Below, piece by piece: positions 1 through 6,814 of a DNA stretch of 28,311 nucleotides. The stretch's first letter is position 1. The number at the start of each line of letters is the position of its first letter. The position numbers and the translations under genes were made by a program. The notes beneath the pieces were generated by a model. That model had not been told where the DNA came from and did not search any database. It worked only from the letters and a program-made list of their open reading frames with translations. The stretch lies in the NCBI GenBank assembly GCA_964506435.1, contig CAZDLK010000025.1, positions 1 through 28,311 on the forward strand. The letters are read 5' to 3'. Source of the stretch: JAOZHU01 sp964506435. GTDB taxonomy: Archaea > Thermoproteota > Bathyarchaeia > Bathyarchaeales > Bathycorpusculaceae.

Positions 1-413
1 TCTTCCATTTTGCGGTAGTCGGTTTCTTTGCCGAAAACATCGTAGTACCTGTTGATGTCTGCTTTGAGCAGGGCTTCGTCGTCTACGTTGTGGCTGCCTT
101 GCCAGTAGCCGAATCCCATTGCGTCCACTATATCCTCGGACACGTTTGCTCCTGTGCTGACGAGTACGTCGATGAAGCGGTTTTGGATGAGCCAGTTGAT
201 TATCGTCCACTGTCCAGCAGTGCTCATGGAGCCTGCGAAGCCCATGACGATTGTTAAGTCTTTTTCTTTGATCATGTTTTCCCAGACTTCGACTGTTTCG
301 CCTAGTTTTCTCCCTTGATACGCGGTTCGGCTCATTTCGGCTAGTAGCTGGGATATGGTTTTTTCTTTAACTTGGATGGGTTCAAGTTTTTTGGTGAAGT
401 ATGAGTCGCTCAT
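1..413 (-). CDS. dys: deoxyhypusine synthase, N-terminal part (runs off the window)
   Basis: Deoxyhypusine synthase moves the aminobutyl group of spermidine onto a lysine of translation factor aIF5A, the first step of hypusine formation. About 137 residues are visible. After a basic start (MSDSYFTKKLEPIQV) comes a helix ending in a GAGG-like segment (MGFAGSMSTAGQW), then the family NAD-site motif VSTGANVSEDIVDAMGFGYW and the HNVDDEAL segment. The catalytic lysine lies in the C-terminal part, which is outside the window. The ATG at 413 is preceded by a clear GAGGTG ribosome site at 421-426, which fixes the start. A TATA box lies about 100 bases upstream. The identification rests on motif recognition. 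A paralogous deoxyhypusine-synthase-like protein (some archaeal and bacterial homologues act on other substrates) cannot be excluded without the C-terminus. Confidence 0.85.
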   Translation of the reverse strand, partial: MSDSYFTKKLEPIQVKEKTISQLLAEMSRTAYQGRKLGETVEVWENMIKEKDLTIVMGFAGSMSTAGQWTIINWLIQNRFIDVLVSTGANVSEDIVDAMGFGYWQGSHNVDDEALLKADINRYYDVFGKETDYRKME

Positions 414-498
414 TAATGTGCACCTCGTTTTAGATTAGTTGGGTTGTATTTGAAATTTGTTATTGCAGGTTGCGGTTCTCTGACGTGCGATTTCAGTC

Positions 499-518
499 TA
501 TACCCCCCTATATAAAGC
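499..518 (-). promoter_or_regulatory. TATA-box promoter of the deoxyhypusine synthase gene, with a downstream G-tract
   Basis: Read on the minus strand this is GCTTTATATAGGGGGGTATA, a consensus archaeal TATA box followed at once by a G-tract. It lies about 100 bases upstream of the ATG at 413. The same 20-mer with one change occurs at 23743-23762. No convincing gene lies between 414 and 587. Confidence 0.55.
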
Positions 519-587
519 CTCAATTCAGAGTTGAAACTATGGCATTAGATTCTGGTGCTCTAAGTTGCGCTTTAGCAAAAATCACGA

Positions 588-2093
588 TTAATGTGCAGAG
601 CGGTTCCTTTTTTCAATATTCTCATGAACGTGAACTGCTTCTTCTCCGATTTCCTTAGTGTACATATTCATAGCGTTCATCTGGACTATATTTTCAAAGT
701 CGCGTATCAATCCTAAGAGACAAGCGGAAATTTGAGTTAAGGAAATCGCAGTATTTTGTATTGGATCTGCTAAGCCATAATCGCTTGGACCTGTGAGCAA
801 CACCTTTTCTTGTTGTTCGGCAATTAAGCCTAGGCGATAGAAGCCCTTTGGGCCGCCATGGACAGCATCGCACGAAAGATTGTAGAATGGTCGCAGTTTG
901 TTCAGTTGAACATCCTCTTCTAGGGCTCTAAACTTTCTATTGGGTAATAGAGAACTTGGAACCCATCCATAATCATCCTGAAAATTATCGTTGTATTTAG
1001 CGCAGAGTCTCTCTTTTTCTCTTCTAATTCTATTGACTTCTTTTCTGGATATTGGTTCATACCCTAACTTTCTGCATCCAACTTGGTAATCAGCGGCTTC
1101 CTTGAATAATCTTACTCTTTCATGGTACAAATATCTCTCTGAAACTTCAGAGCCATTTTTATATAAAAAGAACGAGATTACTGCGAGTTCATGTAGACTC
1201 CTCCACCTTGAATTAGCGCCGTCAGGATAGCCTGCCTTTAAGAGAACCAAGATTTCATTAGAAATGTGTAACGCTCTTGCGTGAATTTTCAGCAAGGCTC
1301 CATATTTGAAGTTGTCTCTGAAATCAGGCATATTTTGTAGTTTGTTTTGTTGCTTTTGCCCGCTTTCCAGAGAGACGCGAATTAAGCATTCAAGTAGATC
1401 TATAGGAGTTTTCCAAGTTTTGTATAATCGATTTACGTAATTAAGTGTCATTTTTCGTTGAAAAGCAAGCATTCTGTTGCTATTTTCATCGAGTCTCTTC
1501 TTAAGTATTTCAGAGAACTCTGAAATGAAACTTTTCATCCCGACTTTGATGAGCTTTTCAAGGTTCCTACCGATTGGCAGATTCTTTTCCTTTTTCACGT
1601 AGGTTTCTAGAAGTTTGGTCAGTACAAAATCGTTGGAGTCTGTCTCTTCTTTACCCAACTTTCGAATTGCTTCTTCTTTTTCTTTAAGATAGATTTCAGC
1701 TTTACCAAAATCAATTTGTTTTTCAATTTCTTGGGAAATTTTCTCGAATCCTGGGAAATTTTTTTGTACACTGTGTTTGAAAATGGTATATGCTTCAGCA
1801 TTAACTACCATTTCTTTGCAAGACAAAGTCAATCTAACGCCTTTTCGCAAGTCCTTATAGCCACTGATAATTTGTCCAATTTTACCTCTTGGTAATTTTA
1901 GTTCCTTCACGTTTATATCGTTTAAATTTGCAAAAAAGTTGTTAATCAACGTCGCATAGAAAAAGGACTTGAACATATTCATTAACTGCTTCTGTAAAAT
2001 CTCTGATTTGCCATAATTGTTAAGAATTTTCTCAAAACCTGCGAATAGTTCGTCTAATTTTCTGTAAAAATCACTTGAAGTAGCGGATGTCAT
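588..2093 (-). CDS. DUF5677-like accessory protein of unknown function
   Basis: A 501-residue soluble protein. The first 250 residues are lysine- and glutamate-rich and look helical, with no catalytic signature I can name. The C-terminal half carries a DUF5677-type pattern: ANSRWRSLHELAVISFFLY near residue 300, a conserved HERVRLFKEAADYQ segment, and SCDAVHGGPKG near residue 410. In that family the R..HE and H-G residues are conserved but the biochemical role is not established. The gene is visibly more AT-rich than its neighbours (many AAA, TTT and ATT codons) and interrupts a stretch of core genes, which suggests acquisition by transfer. Such proteins often lie in variable regions, so a defence or stress role is possible but not shown. 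The ATG at 2093 has only a weak ribosome site. No signal peptide or membrane segment is seen. Confidence 0.6.
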   Translation of the reverse strand: MTSATSSDFYRKLDELFAGFEKILNNYGKSEILQKQLMNMFKSFFYATLINNFFANLNDINVKELKLPRGKIGQIISGYKDLRKGVRLTLSCKEMVVNAEAYTIFKHSVQKNFPGFEKISQEIEKQIDFGKAEIYLKEKEEAIRKLGKEETDSNDFVLTKLLETYVKKEKNLPIGRNLEKLIKVGMKSFISEFSEILKKRLDENSNRMLAFQRKMTLNYVNRLYKTWKTPIDLLECLIRVSLESGQKQQNKLQNMPDFRDNFKYGALLKIHARALHISNEILVLLKAGYPDGANSRWRSLHELAVISFFLYKNGSEVSERYLYHERVRLFKEAADYQVGCRKLGYEPISRKEVNRIRREKERLCAKYNDNFQDDYGWVPSSLLPNRKFRALEEDVQLNKLRPFYNLSCDAVHGGPKGFYRLGLIAEQQEKVLLTGPSDYGLADPIQNTAISLTQISACLLGLIRDFENIVQMNAMNMYTKEIGEEAVHVHENIEKRNRSAH

Positions 2094-2203
2094 GGTTGCC
2101 TATTTCTCGCGTTTGCCTATTTACCTTTTTGGCCATTTGCTATGTAGTTGCTCATTTTGCCATAGTTTTTTAGAACCAACGCATTTTTCAATGGGGTATT
2201 GGA

Positions 2204-2641
2204 TCAAGTTACCGAAACTGTGGCTGGTTGTTGTGGTTTAGTGTTTTTGCGTGCTCGGTTGCTGAATTTTCCAAGGTATCCGAATGGGTAGGGCAGTATG
2301 AGGATGACAATTAACGCGATGTATGGGGCGAAGGGTAAGCCTGTGACTGTTTGCAGTATGAGCGTGATTGTTGAAAATGTGAGTAGCAGAAATAGTCCGC
2401 TGAACCAGAAGCCTGTTTGCCACTCTTCGCACTTGTAGAAGCGGCGCAGCATGATGACGTTTATTGTCCCTACCGCTATTGCTTGGATGCCGTATTGGGC
2501 GAAGAGGAAGAAGGCGAAGCCTATCGGCGGCATGTACAGCAGAAACGAATTCTCAAAAACATCCAGCAGCACTTGAATTATGACTAGCGTGACCACAAGT
2601 ATTAAGCCGTGGATGAATATGGGTTTAGATAGTTTAGGCAT
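2204..2641 (-). CDS. small four-helix membrane protein, function unknown
   Basis: About 145 residues with four hydrophobic segments: roughly 8-30 (FIHGLILVVTLVIIQVLLDV), 40-63, 76-98 and 104-125. A positively charged, glutamine- and threonine-rich tail follows. The ATG at 2641 overlaps the stop codon of the upstream surface-protein gene (AATGCCTAA), so translation of the two is probably coupled. An in-frame GTG at 2659 is the alternative start. The tight coupling suggests it works with, or anchors, the upstream propeller-glycosidase protein. I recognise no family, and nothing in the sequence points to a transport or catalytic activity. Confidence 0.7.
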   Translation of the reverse strand: MPKLSKPIFIHGLILVVTLVIIQVLLDVFENSFLLYMPPIGFAFFLFAQYGIQAIAVGTINVIMLRRFYKCEEWQTGFWFSGLFLLLTFSTITLILQTVTGLPFAPYIALIVILILPYPFGYLGKFSNRARKNTKPQQPATVSVT

Positions 2642-5018
2642 TTTGGGCAATCCATTCACCTACTTTTTGTTCTGCGAGTCTTCCGCGTATTCCATAACAG
2701 TTGTTCGCACTGTTCCAGTAAACTATCCAGCATCCTTTGAGTCCCATGTTCTTGAACAGGTTGAGTCCACGTATTATGTAGTCGCTTTGGGCTAAGTCAT
2801 CGTTTGTGGACATGCCGAACTCGGTGATGACTACGTCTTTGTTTGTTATCTTGTGGAGAAGTTCAATGAAGTTTGGAGACAATACTAGGAATGATTCCAT
2901 GAAAACGTCGAAGCCTACGAAATCGAGTTTTTCGCTGAATTGGATGGGCAGGTTGGAGCGAATGATGAAGCCTGCTTCGAAGTTCGTGTACAGTAGCGCT
3001 GGAAGTTGATGCTGTTTAACTATTGAGTACACTTGTTCGAATTTGGAGATTGCCTCGTCATCCGTGAACAGCGCGCCTATGTCCCATGCCGAGGATAACT
3101 CGGGCTCGTTGAGGATTTGAATGTTGGTGAGGTACTTGCCCCATCGGTTGAGGTAGTAGTGTATTTCGTCAGTGTCTACGTTGTTCGGGATTATGAGGGC
3201 AACGCGCATGTTGCACTGTTGAGTGGCGGCGAAGAATGTGTCTGTCATGCTGTTTAAGTAATCATTCAGTTCGGTGGAATCGCACACCATGTTTACGCGA
3301 ATTATGCTTATGCCTAAATCGTGAATGCGTGACACTTCATCGTAGATTTGCCCGACGTTGTCTTGCTCGTAAACGTAGCTTACGCCGACTTCGAATTGCC
3401 CGCTTGAACTTCTGGATGCGGATGAGAAGTAGAAGCAGGGGAAGAAAATTTGGACAAGCACCAGAAGTATGCATAGACTCGTGATAGTTAAACTCCTAAC
3501 TATGTTGTTGTCTGCAATTGCAGTTAGCTTCTGCTTCTTGAAGTGCCTTTTCAAAGTTTCTCTTTTGAAGCGAAACAGGAGACAAACAACGACGACAACC
3601 ACTACAACTACAACAGCAACAACCCATTCAATCGGGAAACGCTCTACTATTGTGAAGCTAATCGTTTGTGAAGCACCGACGTTTCCCGCAGCATCTTTAG
3701 CATAGACAGTTAACGTATGCTCGCCTTTGGAAAGCCCAGCTAAATCCGTGTTCCCGGTGATGGTTACGCTATCTTGTCCGTCAAGGCTGTAGCCAATCCA
3801 CGAGGTAAGCTCATTAACCGTGAAAATTAACGAAATGTTGCCCGCCTCGTACGTTTTGCTTTGCGGACTTGAAACAGAGACCACTGGCGGTGAAGAGTCA
3901 GGTTCTGGCAAAATCTTGGTGAGCACGGCGGCGCCATATTCATTTGTGCCCACAATCGCGTATCCACCATCGCTAGTTCGTATGAGTGAGGAGGCAGCGT
4001 TTCCCCCGCTTGCACCCATATTAAGGCTCCACTGGTCGCTACCAGAGGAATCCATCCTAACTAGCACTGGAGAATCGCTTAACGCTACTAAGTATCCTTC
4101 ATCGTCAGTTTGCACAACTGAGTTAAAACCGTTAAACGGTATGTGCCCATAAGGCAAACTCCATTGCGGGTGCCCTTGAGAATTGATTTTAATCAGCCAA
4201 GGAACAATCCCGCCACTTGCCTGCCACATGCCTGTGCCCGCAAGCACGTATCCACCATCCTTGGTTTTTACGATGGACGATACGTAATGAAAATCGGTTG
4301 GTTCCCCATAAGCGTAAGTTTGGCTATACTGCAGGTTGCTGTTGGAATCAATTTTTGCAAACCAGAAATCGTTTCTCCAACTGCCCGCCAGCGCACATCC
4401 GCGGTCGTTTGTCTCAATTACCGCGCGAACGTTGAAGCCTCCAGTGAACGTTTTATTCCACAGGATGCCGCCTTGCTCGTTAACTTTGAGTAGCCAAGCA
4501 ACATTTTCACCAGCTTCCATAGTGTTTCCCACCAAAACATAAGCACCATCGCTGGTTTGGATGCCCATCTGAACGCTGCCGTCGCCTATGACTGAAGCTT
4601 CTAATCCTAAGTTTCTGTTCCACTGAACATTTCCATCAGCATCCGTCTTAACGAGGTAACCGCCTGCACCGAACAGAACGTAGCCTGAATCAGCGGTTTG
4701 CACTACAGAGACAACGGTTGTGACAACTCCAAAAACTTCAGTTCCGTACGATTTTTGCCACTGCAACCCACCTGAAGAATCAGTCTTAACCAGTACTGCT
4801 TGGCCTGCATAGCCTCCAGCTGTGGCGTATCCGCCGTCTGCAGTCTGGATGACAGAACTAGGCTGCAACGCGTTGTACGTTCTGCTCCACTCCACGTTAG
4901 GCGCTTCAGAAACAGCCTGCAGAGACGGAATAAAGGCAACTATCGCCAACGCTGCGAGCATCACTGCAAGGGCAATTCTTAAACGCCCACGTCCAGAGGA
5001 ACGCGCCAGAGTTAACAT
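2634..5018 (-). CDS. surface protein: seven-bladed propeller, Ig-like domain, two-helix hairpin and clan-A-like glycosidase domain
   Basis: About 794 residues. Residues 15-38 form a signal or anchor helix. Residues 55-370 hold seven repeats of the type VQT-DGGY-LAG-...-W-K-D-G-QW, one per propeller blade. Residues 378-460 look like an Ig-like domain of archaeal surface proteins (PPVVSVSSPQSKTYEAG ... YAKDAAGNVG). A membrane helix at 464-486 contains ten valines in a row, then a short basic loop and a second helix at 508-532. Residues 540-794 resemble a TIM-barrel glycoside hydrolase of clan A: ILNEPELSS near residue 638 would supply the acid/base Glu and VITEFG near 733 the nucleophile Glu. 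Both large domains should face outside. Substrate is unknown; a cell-surface or polysaccharide glycan is the obvious guess. ATG at 5018 is preferred over an in-frame TTG at 5024. It could be two formerly separate genes fused. Confidence 0.75.
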   Translation of the reverse strand: MLTLARSSGRGRLRIALAVMLAALAIVAFIPSLQAVSEAPNVEWSRTYNALQPSSVIQTADGGYATAGGYAGQAVLVKTDSSGGLQWQKSYGTEVFGVVTTVVSVVQTADSGYVLFGAGGYLVKTDADGNVQWNRNLGLEASVIGDGSVQMGIQTSDGAYVLVGNTMEAGENVAWLLKVNEQGGILWNKTFTGGFNVRAVIETNDRGCALAGSWRNDFWFAKIDSNSNLQYSQTYAYGEPTDFHYVSSIVKTKDGGYVLAGTGMWQASGGIVPWLIKINSQGHPQWSLPYGHIPFNGFNSVVQTDDEGYLVALSDSPVLVRMDSSGSDQWSLNMGASGGNAASSLIRTSDGGYAIVGTNEYGAAVLTKILPEPDSSPPVVSVSSPQSKTYEAGNISLIFTVNELTSWIGYSLDGQDSVTITGNTDLAGLSKGEHTLTVYAKDAAGNVGASQTISFTIVERFPIEWVVAVVVVVVVVVVCLLFRFKRETLKRHFKKQKLTAIADNNIVRSLTITSLCILLVLVQIFFPCFYFSSASRSSSGQFEVGVSYVYEQDNVGQIYDEVSRIHDLGISIIRVNMVCDSTELNDYLNSMTDTFFAATQQCNMRVALIIPNNVDTDEIHYYLNRWGKYLTNIQILNEPELSSAWDIGALFTDDEAISKFEQVYSIVKQHQLPALLYTNFEAGFIIRSNLPIQFSEKLDFVGFDVFMESFLVLSPNFIELLHKITNKDVVITEFGMSTNDDLAQSDYIIRGLNLFKNMGLKGCWIVYWNSANNCYGIRGRLAEQKVGEWIAQNA
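3585..3623 (-). repeat. GTN trinucleotide run encoding a polyvaline membrane helix
   Basis: On the sense (minus) strand the segment is an imperfect GTT/GTA/GTC run that encodes V-V-A followed by ten valines. It forms the core of the first helix of the membrane hairpin. Near-repeat trinucleotides can expand or contract in frame, so helix length could vary between strains. Confidence 0.75.
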
Positions 5019-5207
5019 GCGCAAACTTCACGCTCAGAACACTAACAGCAATCTACACTTAAAATCTTTGCACAACGGAGCGACTAACCTTCATCCGAGA
5101 AGGCGGTTCTGACTATTCAAAAACGGAGCGCGTGAAAAATCTCGCAGAAAACAACAGATTTCCATCTTTAGAAAAGCAACGGTTAAAAACTCATGGCCAC
5201 ACAGAAA

Positions 5208-5217
5208 TATTTAGATA
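5208..5217 (+). promoter_or_regulatory. TATA-like box upstream of the ferredoxin gene
   Basis: ATATTTAGAT lies about 25-30 bases before the ATG at 5242, so the transcript may start almost at the initiation codon. An AAGGT just upstream of the ATG could also act as a ribosome site. Confidence 0.35.
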
Positions 5218-5241
5218 CTTCACAAAGGTCAGATTACAACA

Positions 5242-5859
5242 ATGTCATCGACAAAGTTCGAAGCAAGAAAATTCGTTGTAGTCAACCCCGACAAGTGCAC
5301 AGGCTGCGGAATCTGCGAGTATGCGTGCGCAATAGAGAAAGAGGAGTCTCTTGGGAACCCCATGTGCTCGCGGATACGTGTAATTCGTATGGCGCCTTTG
5401 TTCAATTTTGCTCTCGCTTGCAAAGCCTGCGAGGATGCTCCATGCGTGAAATCCTGCCCAGAGAAAGCGTTGACGCAATCTGAAAAAACAGGCACAATTA
5501 TAGTTAAAGATAACCAATGCAAGGGCTGCGACTGGTGCGTTCAAGCTTGTCCACACGGCGGAATCATGATTCACTCTGAAACGGGCAAAGCTGTAACTTG
5601 CGACCTCTGCAACGGCGAACCCCAATGTGTCGAATTCTGCCCAGAAGAAGCCTTAGAGCTTGTTTCCAATGATGAAGAAGCGGACAAGAAGTTTAACGAC
5701 GCTTTAGAGAAGCTCCCCGCAGAAACCGAACGCTTAGCAAAAATCGCCAAGAATAAAGAGTGGAACTCTTTGTTGGCGGATGCTGAGACAAGAGCCATGA
5801 AAGTCAACGAGAAACTTGAAACCTTGAAAAAGAAGGCAAGCGCTAAAAAACAGAAATAA
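5242..5859 (+). CDS. four-cluster [4Fe-4S] ferredoxin-type electron-transfer protein (HycB/CooF-like)
   Basis: A 205-residue cytosolic iron-sulfur protein. Sixteen cysteines fall into four groups typical of the HycB/DmsB/CooF electron-transfer subunits: CTGCGICEYAC (about 19-29), CKACEDAPCVKSC (about 60-72), CKGCDWCVQAC (about 94-104) and CDLCNGEPQCVEFC (about 121-134). After the last group comes a charged lysine/glutamate-rich tail of about 65 residues, probably helical or coiled coil, which is longer than in the usual family member and may bind a partner. No partner oxidoreductase gene is adjacent: the next gene, convergent, is a deacetylase. The partner must therefore be encoded elsewhere, for instance an aldehyde:ferredoxin oxidoreductase, CO dehydrogenase or hydrogenase. 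That list is inference. Confidence 0.85.
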   Translation: MSSTKFEARKFVVVNPDKCTGCGICEYACAIEKEESLGNPMCSRIRVIRMAPLFNFALACKACEDAPCVKSCPEKALTQSEKTGTIIVKDNQCKGCDWCVQACPHGGIMIHSETGKAVTCDLCNGEPQCVEFCPEEALELVSNDEEADKKFNDALEKLPAETERLAKIAKNKEWNSLLADAETRAMKVNEKLETLKKKASAKKQK

Positions 5860-5864
5860 ACACG

Positions 5865-6713
5865 CTATAGTTTTTCTTCGTAGCCTTTCAGCAACTGGTC
5901 AATGTCTTTTCCGTTTTTCTCACCCATGTAGCCGCCTTCCAAAACAAAGAACGTAGGCTTCTTCAACGCGGCAATACGCTTGCCTATCTTTCGGTAGCTG
6001 TTTTCTGTCAAACCGAGAGACGCTAAATCGCCCAGGTGCGTGTCAAAACCTGCTGAAACAGCTACTACCTCAAACTTGCCCATATCAACCATGCCTAACG
6101 CTTGGTCAAAAGTTTTCAAATACGCTGTTTCGCCGCAGTCAGCGGGCAAAGGAAAATTCAGGCAGTTCCCTTCAGAGCGCGCTCCCGTGCCAGGATAATG
6201 CGGAAAACGATGCAGCGAAACATAAACCACTTTCTGGTCGCCTTGGAAAATCTCCTGCGTTCCATTCCCATGGTGCCCATCCACATCCAATATCAACGCT
6301 GGCTTGTTGAGGCTTTTCACCGCTATCGCAACGTTATTCAAATAGCAGAAACCCCGCGTGTAAACTCCCAACGCCGCCCCGTTTCTCCCAGCATGATGAC
6401 CTGGTGGACGCATAAGTGAAAAACCGCCAGTTTTCGCCGCTAACAATGCGCTTCCAGCTGAAAGCTGTGCATACTCGTAGATGTTGCCGTAGGCTGGCGT
6501 GTCAGGGTCTTCAACTAAGCCTTTCTTGAGGTTCCAAATGTACTCTGCATCATGTACCTTCAGCAAATCATCTTCGGGCGCTGGTGTGGGTTCTAGGAAC
6601 TCGTAGCCTTTTTCTTTCAGAATTTCATGTGCCAGTTTTACTCTTTGGGGGCCTTCGATGTGCCATGTGCCGTAGCCTAAGCATTTTTCTGAGAAAACTA
6701 TTTTTGTGTTCAT
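5865..6713 (-). CDS. histone deacetylase / AcuC-family zinc amidohydrolase
   Basis: About 282 residues, close to the size of single-domain HDAC-like enzymes. Family landmarks in order: LKVHDAEYI, the histidine pair in RPPGHHAG, GFCYLNNVAIA, the zinc ligands in LDVDGHHGNGTQ, a YVSLHRFPHYPGTG segment, SAGFDTH (third zinc ligand) and a C-terminal LEGGYM. The active-site residues appear intact, so the protein should remove acetyl groups from lysines or from small acetylated amines such as polyamines. In archaea the target could be an acetylated chromatin protein, a metabolic enzyme or acetylpolyamine. The ATG at 6713 (MNTKIVFSEK) is preferred because the family begins there; upstream in-frame ATGs at 6725 and 6761 add a hydrophobic stretch of no known role. 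It ends 5 bases from the convergent ferredoxin gene. Confidence 0.88.
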   Translation of the reverse strand: MNTKIVFSEKCLGYGTWHIEGPQRVKLAHEILKEKGYEFLEPTPAPEDDLLKVHDAEYIWNLKKGLVEDPDTPAYGNIYEYAQLSAGSALLAAKTGGFSLMRPPGHHAGRNGAALGVYTRGFCYLNNVAIAVKSLNKPALILDVDGHHGNGTQEIFQGDQKVVYVSLHRFPHYPGTGARSEGNCLNFPLPADCGETAYLKTFDQALGMVDMGKFEVVAVSAGFDTHLGDLASLGLTENSYRKIGKRIAALKKPTFFVLEGGYMGEKNGKDIDQLLKGYEEKL

Positions 6714-6814
6714 GGCAAGTTGCATCCATAGGTAGATAAGTGACGTTTGGCAAATTAACATACAATCTGCCTTAAAGATTTAGCGCATATCCGAGAATTT
6801 GGAGTTGATGCCGG

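Noticed and set aside
470..658. 62-codon plus-strand ORF beginning in the spacer before the DUF5677-like gene
   Set aside because: It runs into the end of the minus-strand gene, has no recognisable domain or ribosome site, and the spacer is better explained as the deoxyhypusine synthase promoter.
2096..2122. Ten-base direct repeat TTGCCTATTT (2096-2105 and 2113-2122) before the DUF5677-like gene
   Set aside because: Only two short copies in AT-rich sequence, with no matching copy at the gene's other end, so it is not evidence of insertion.
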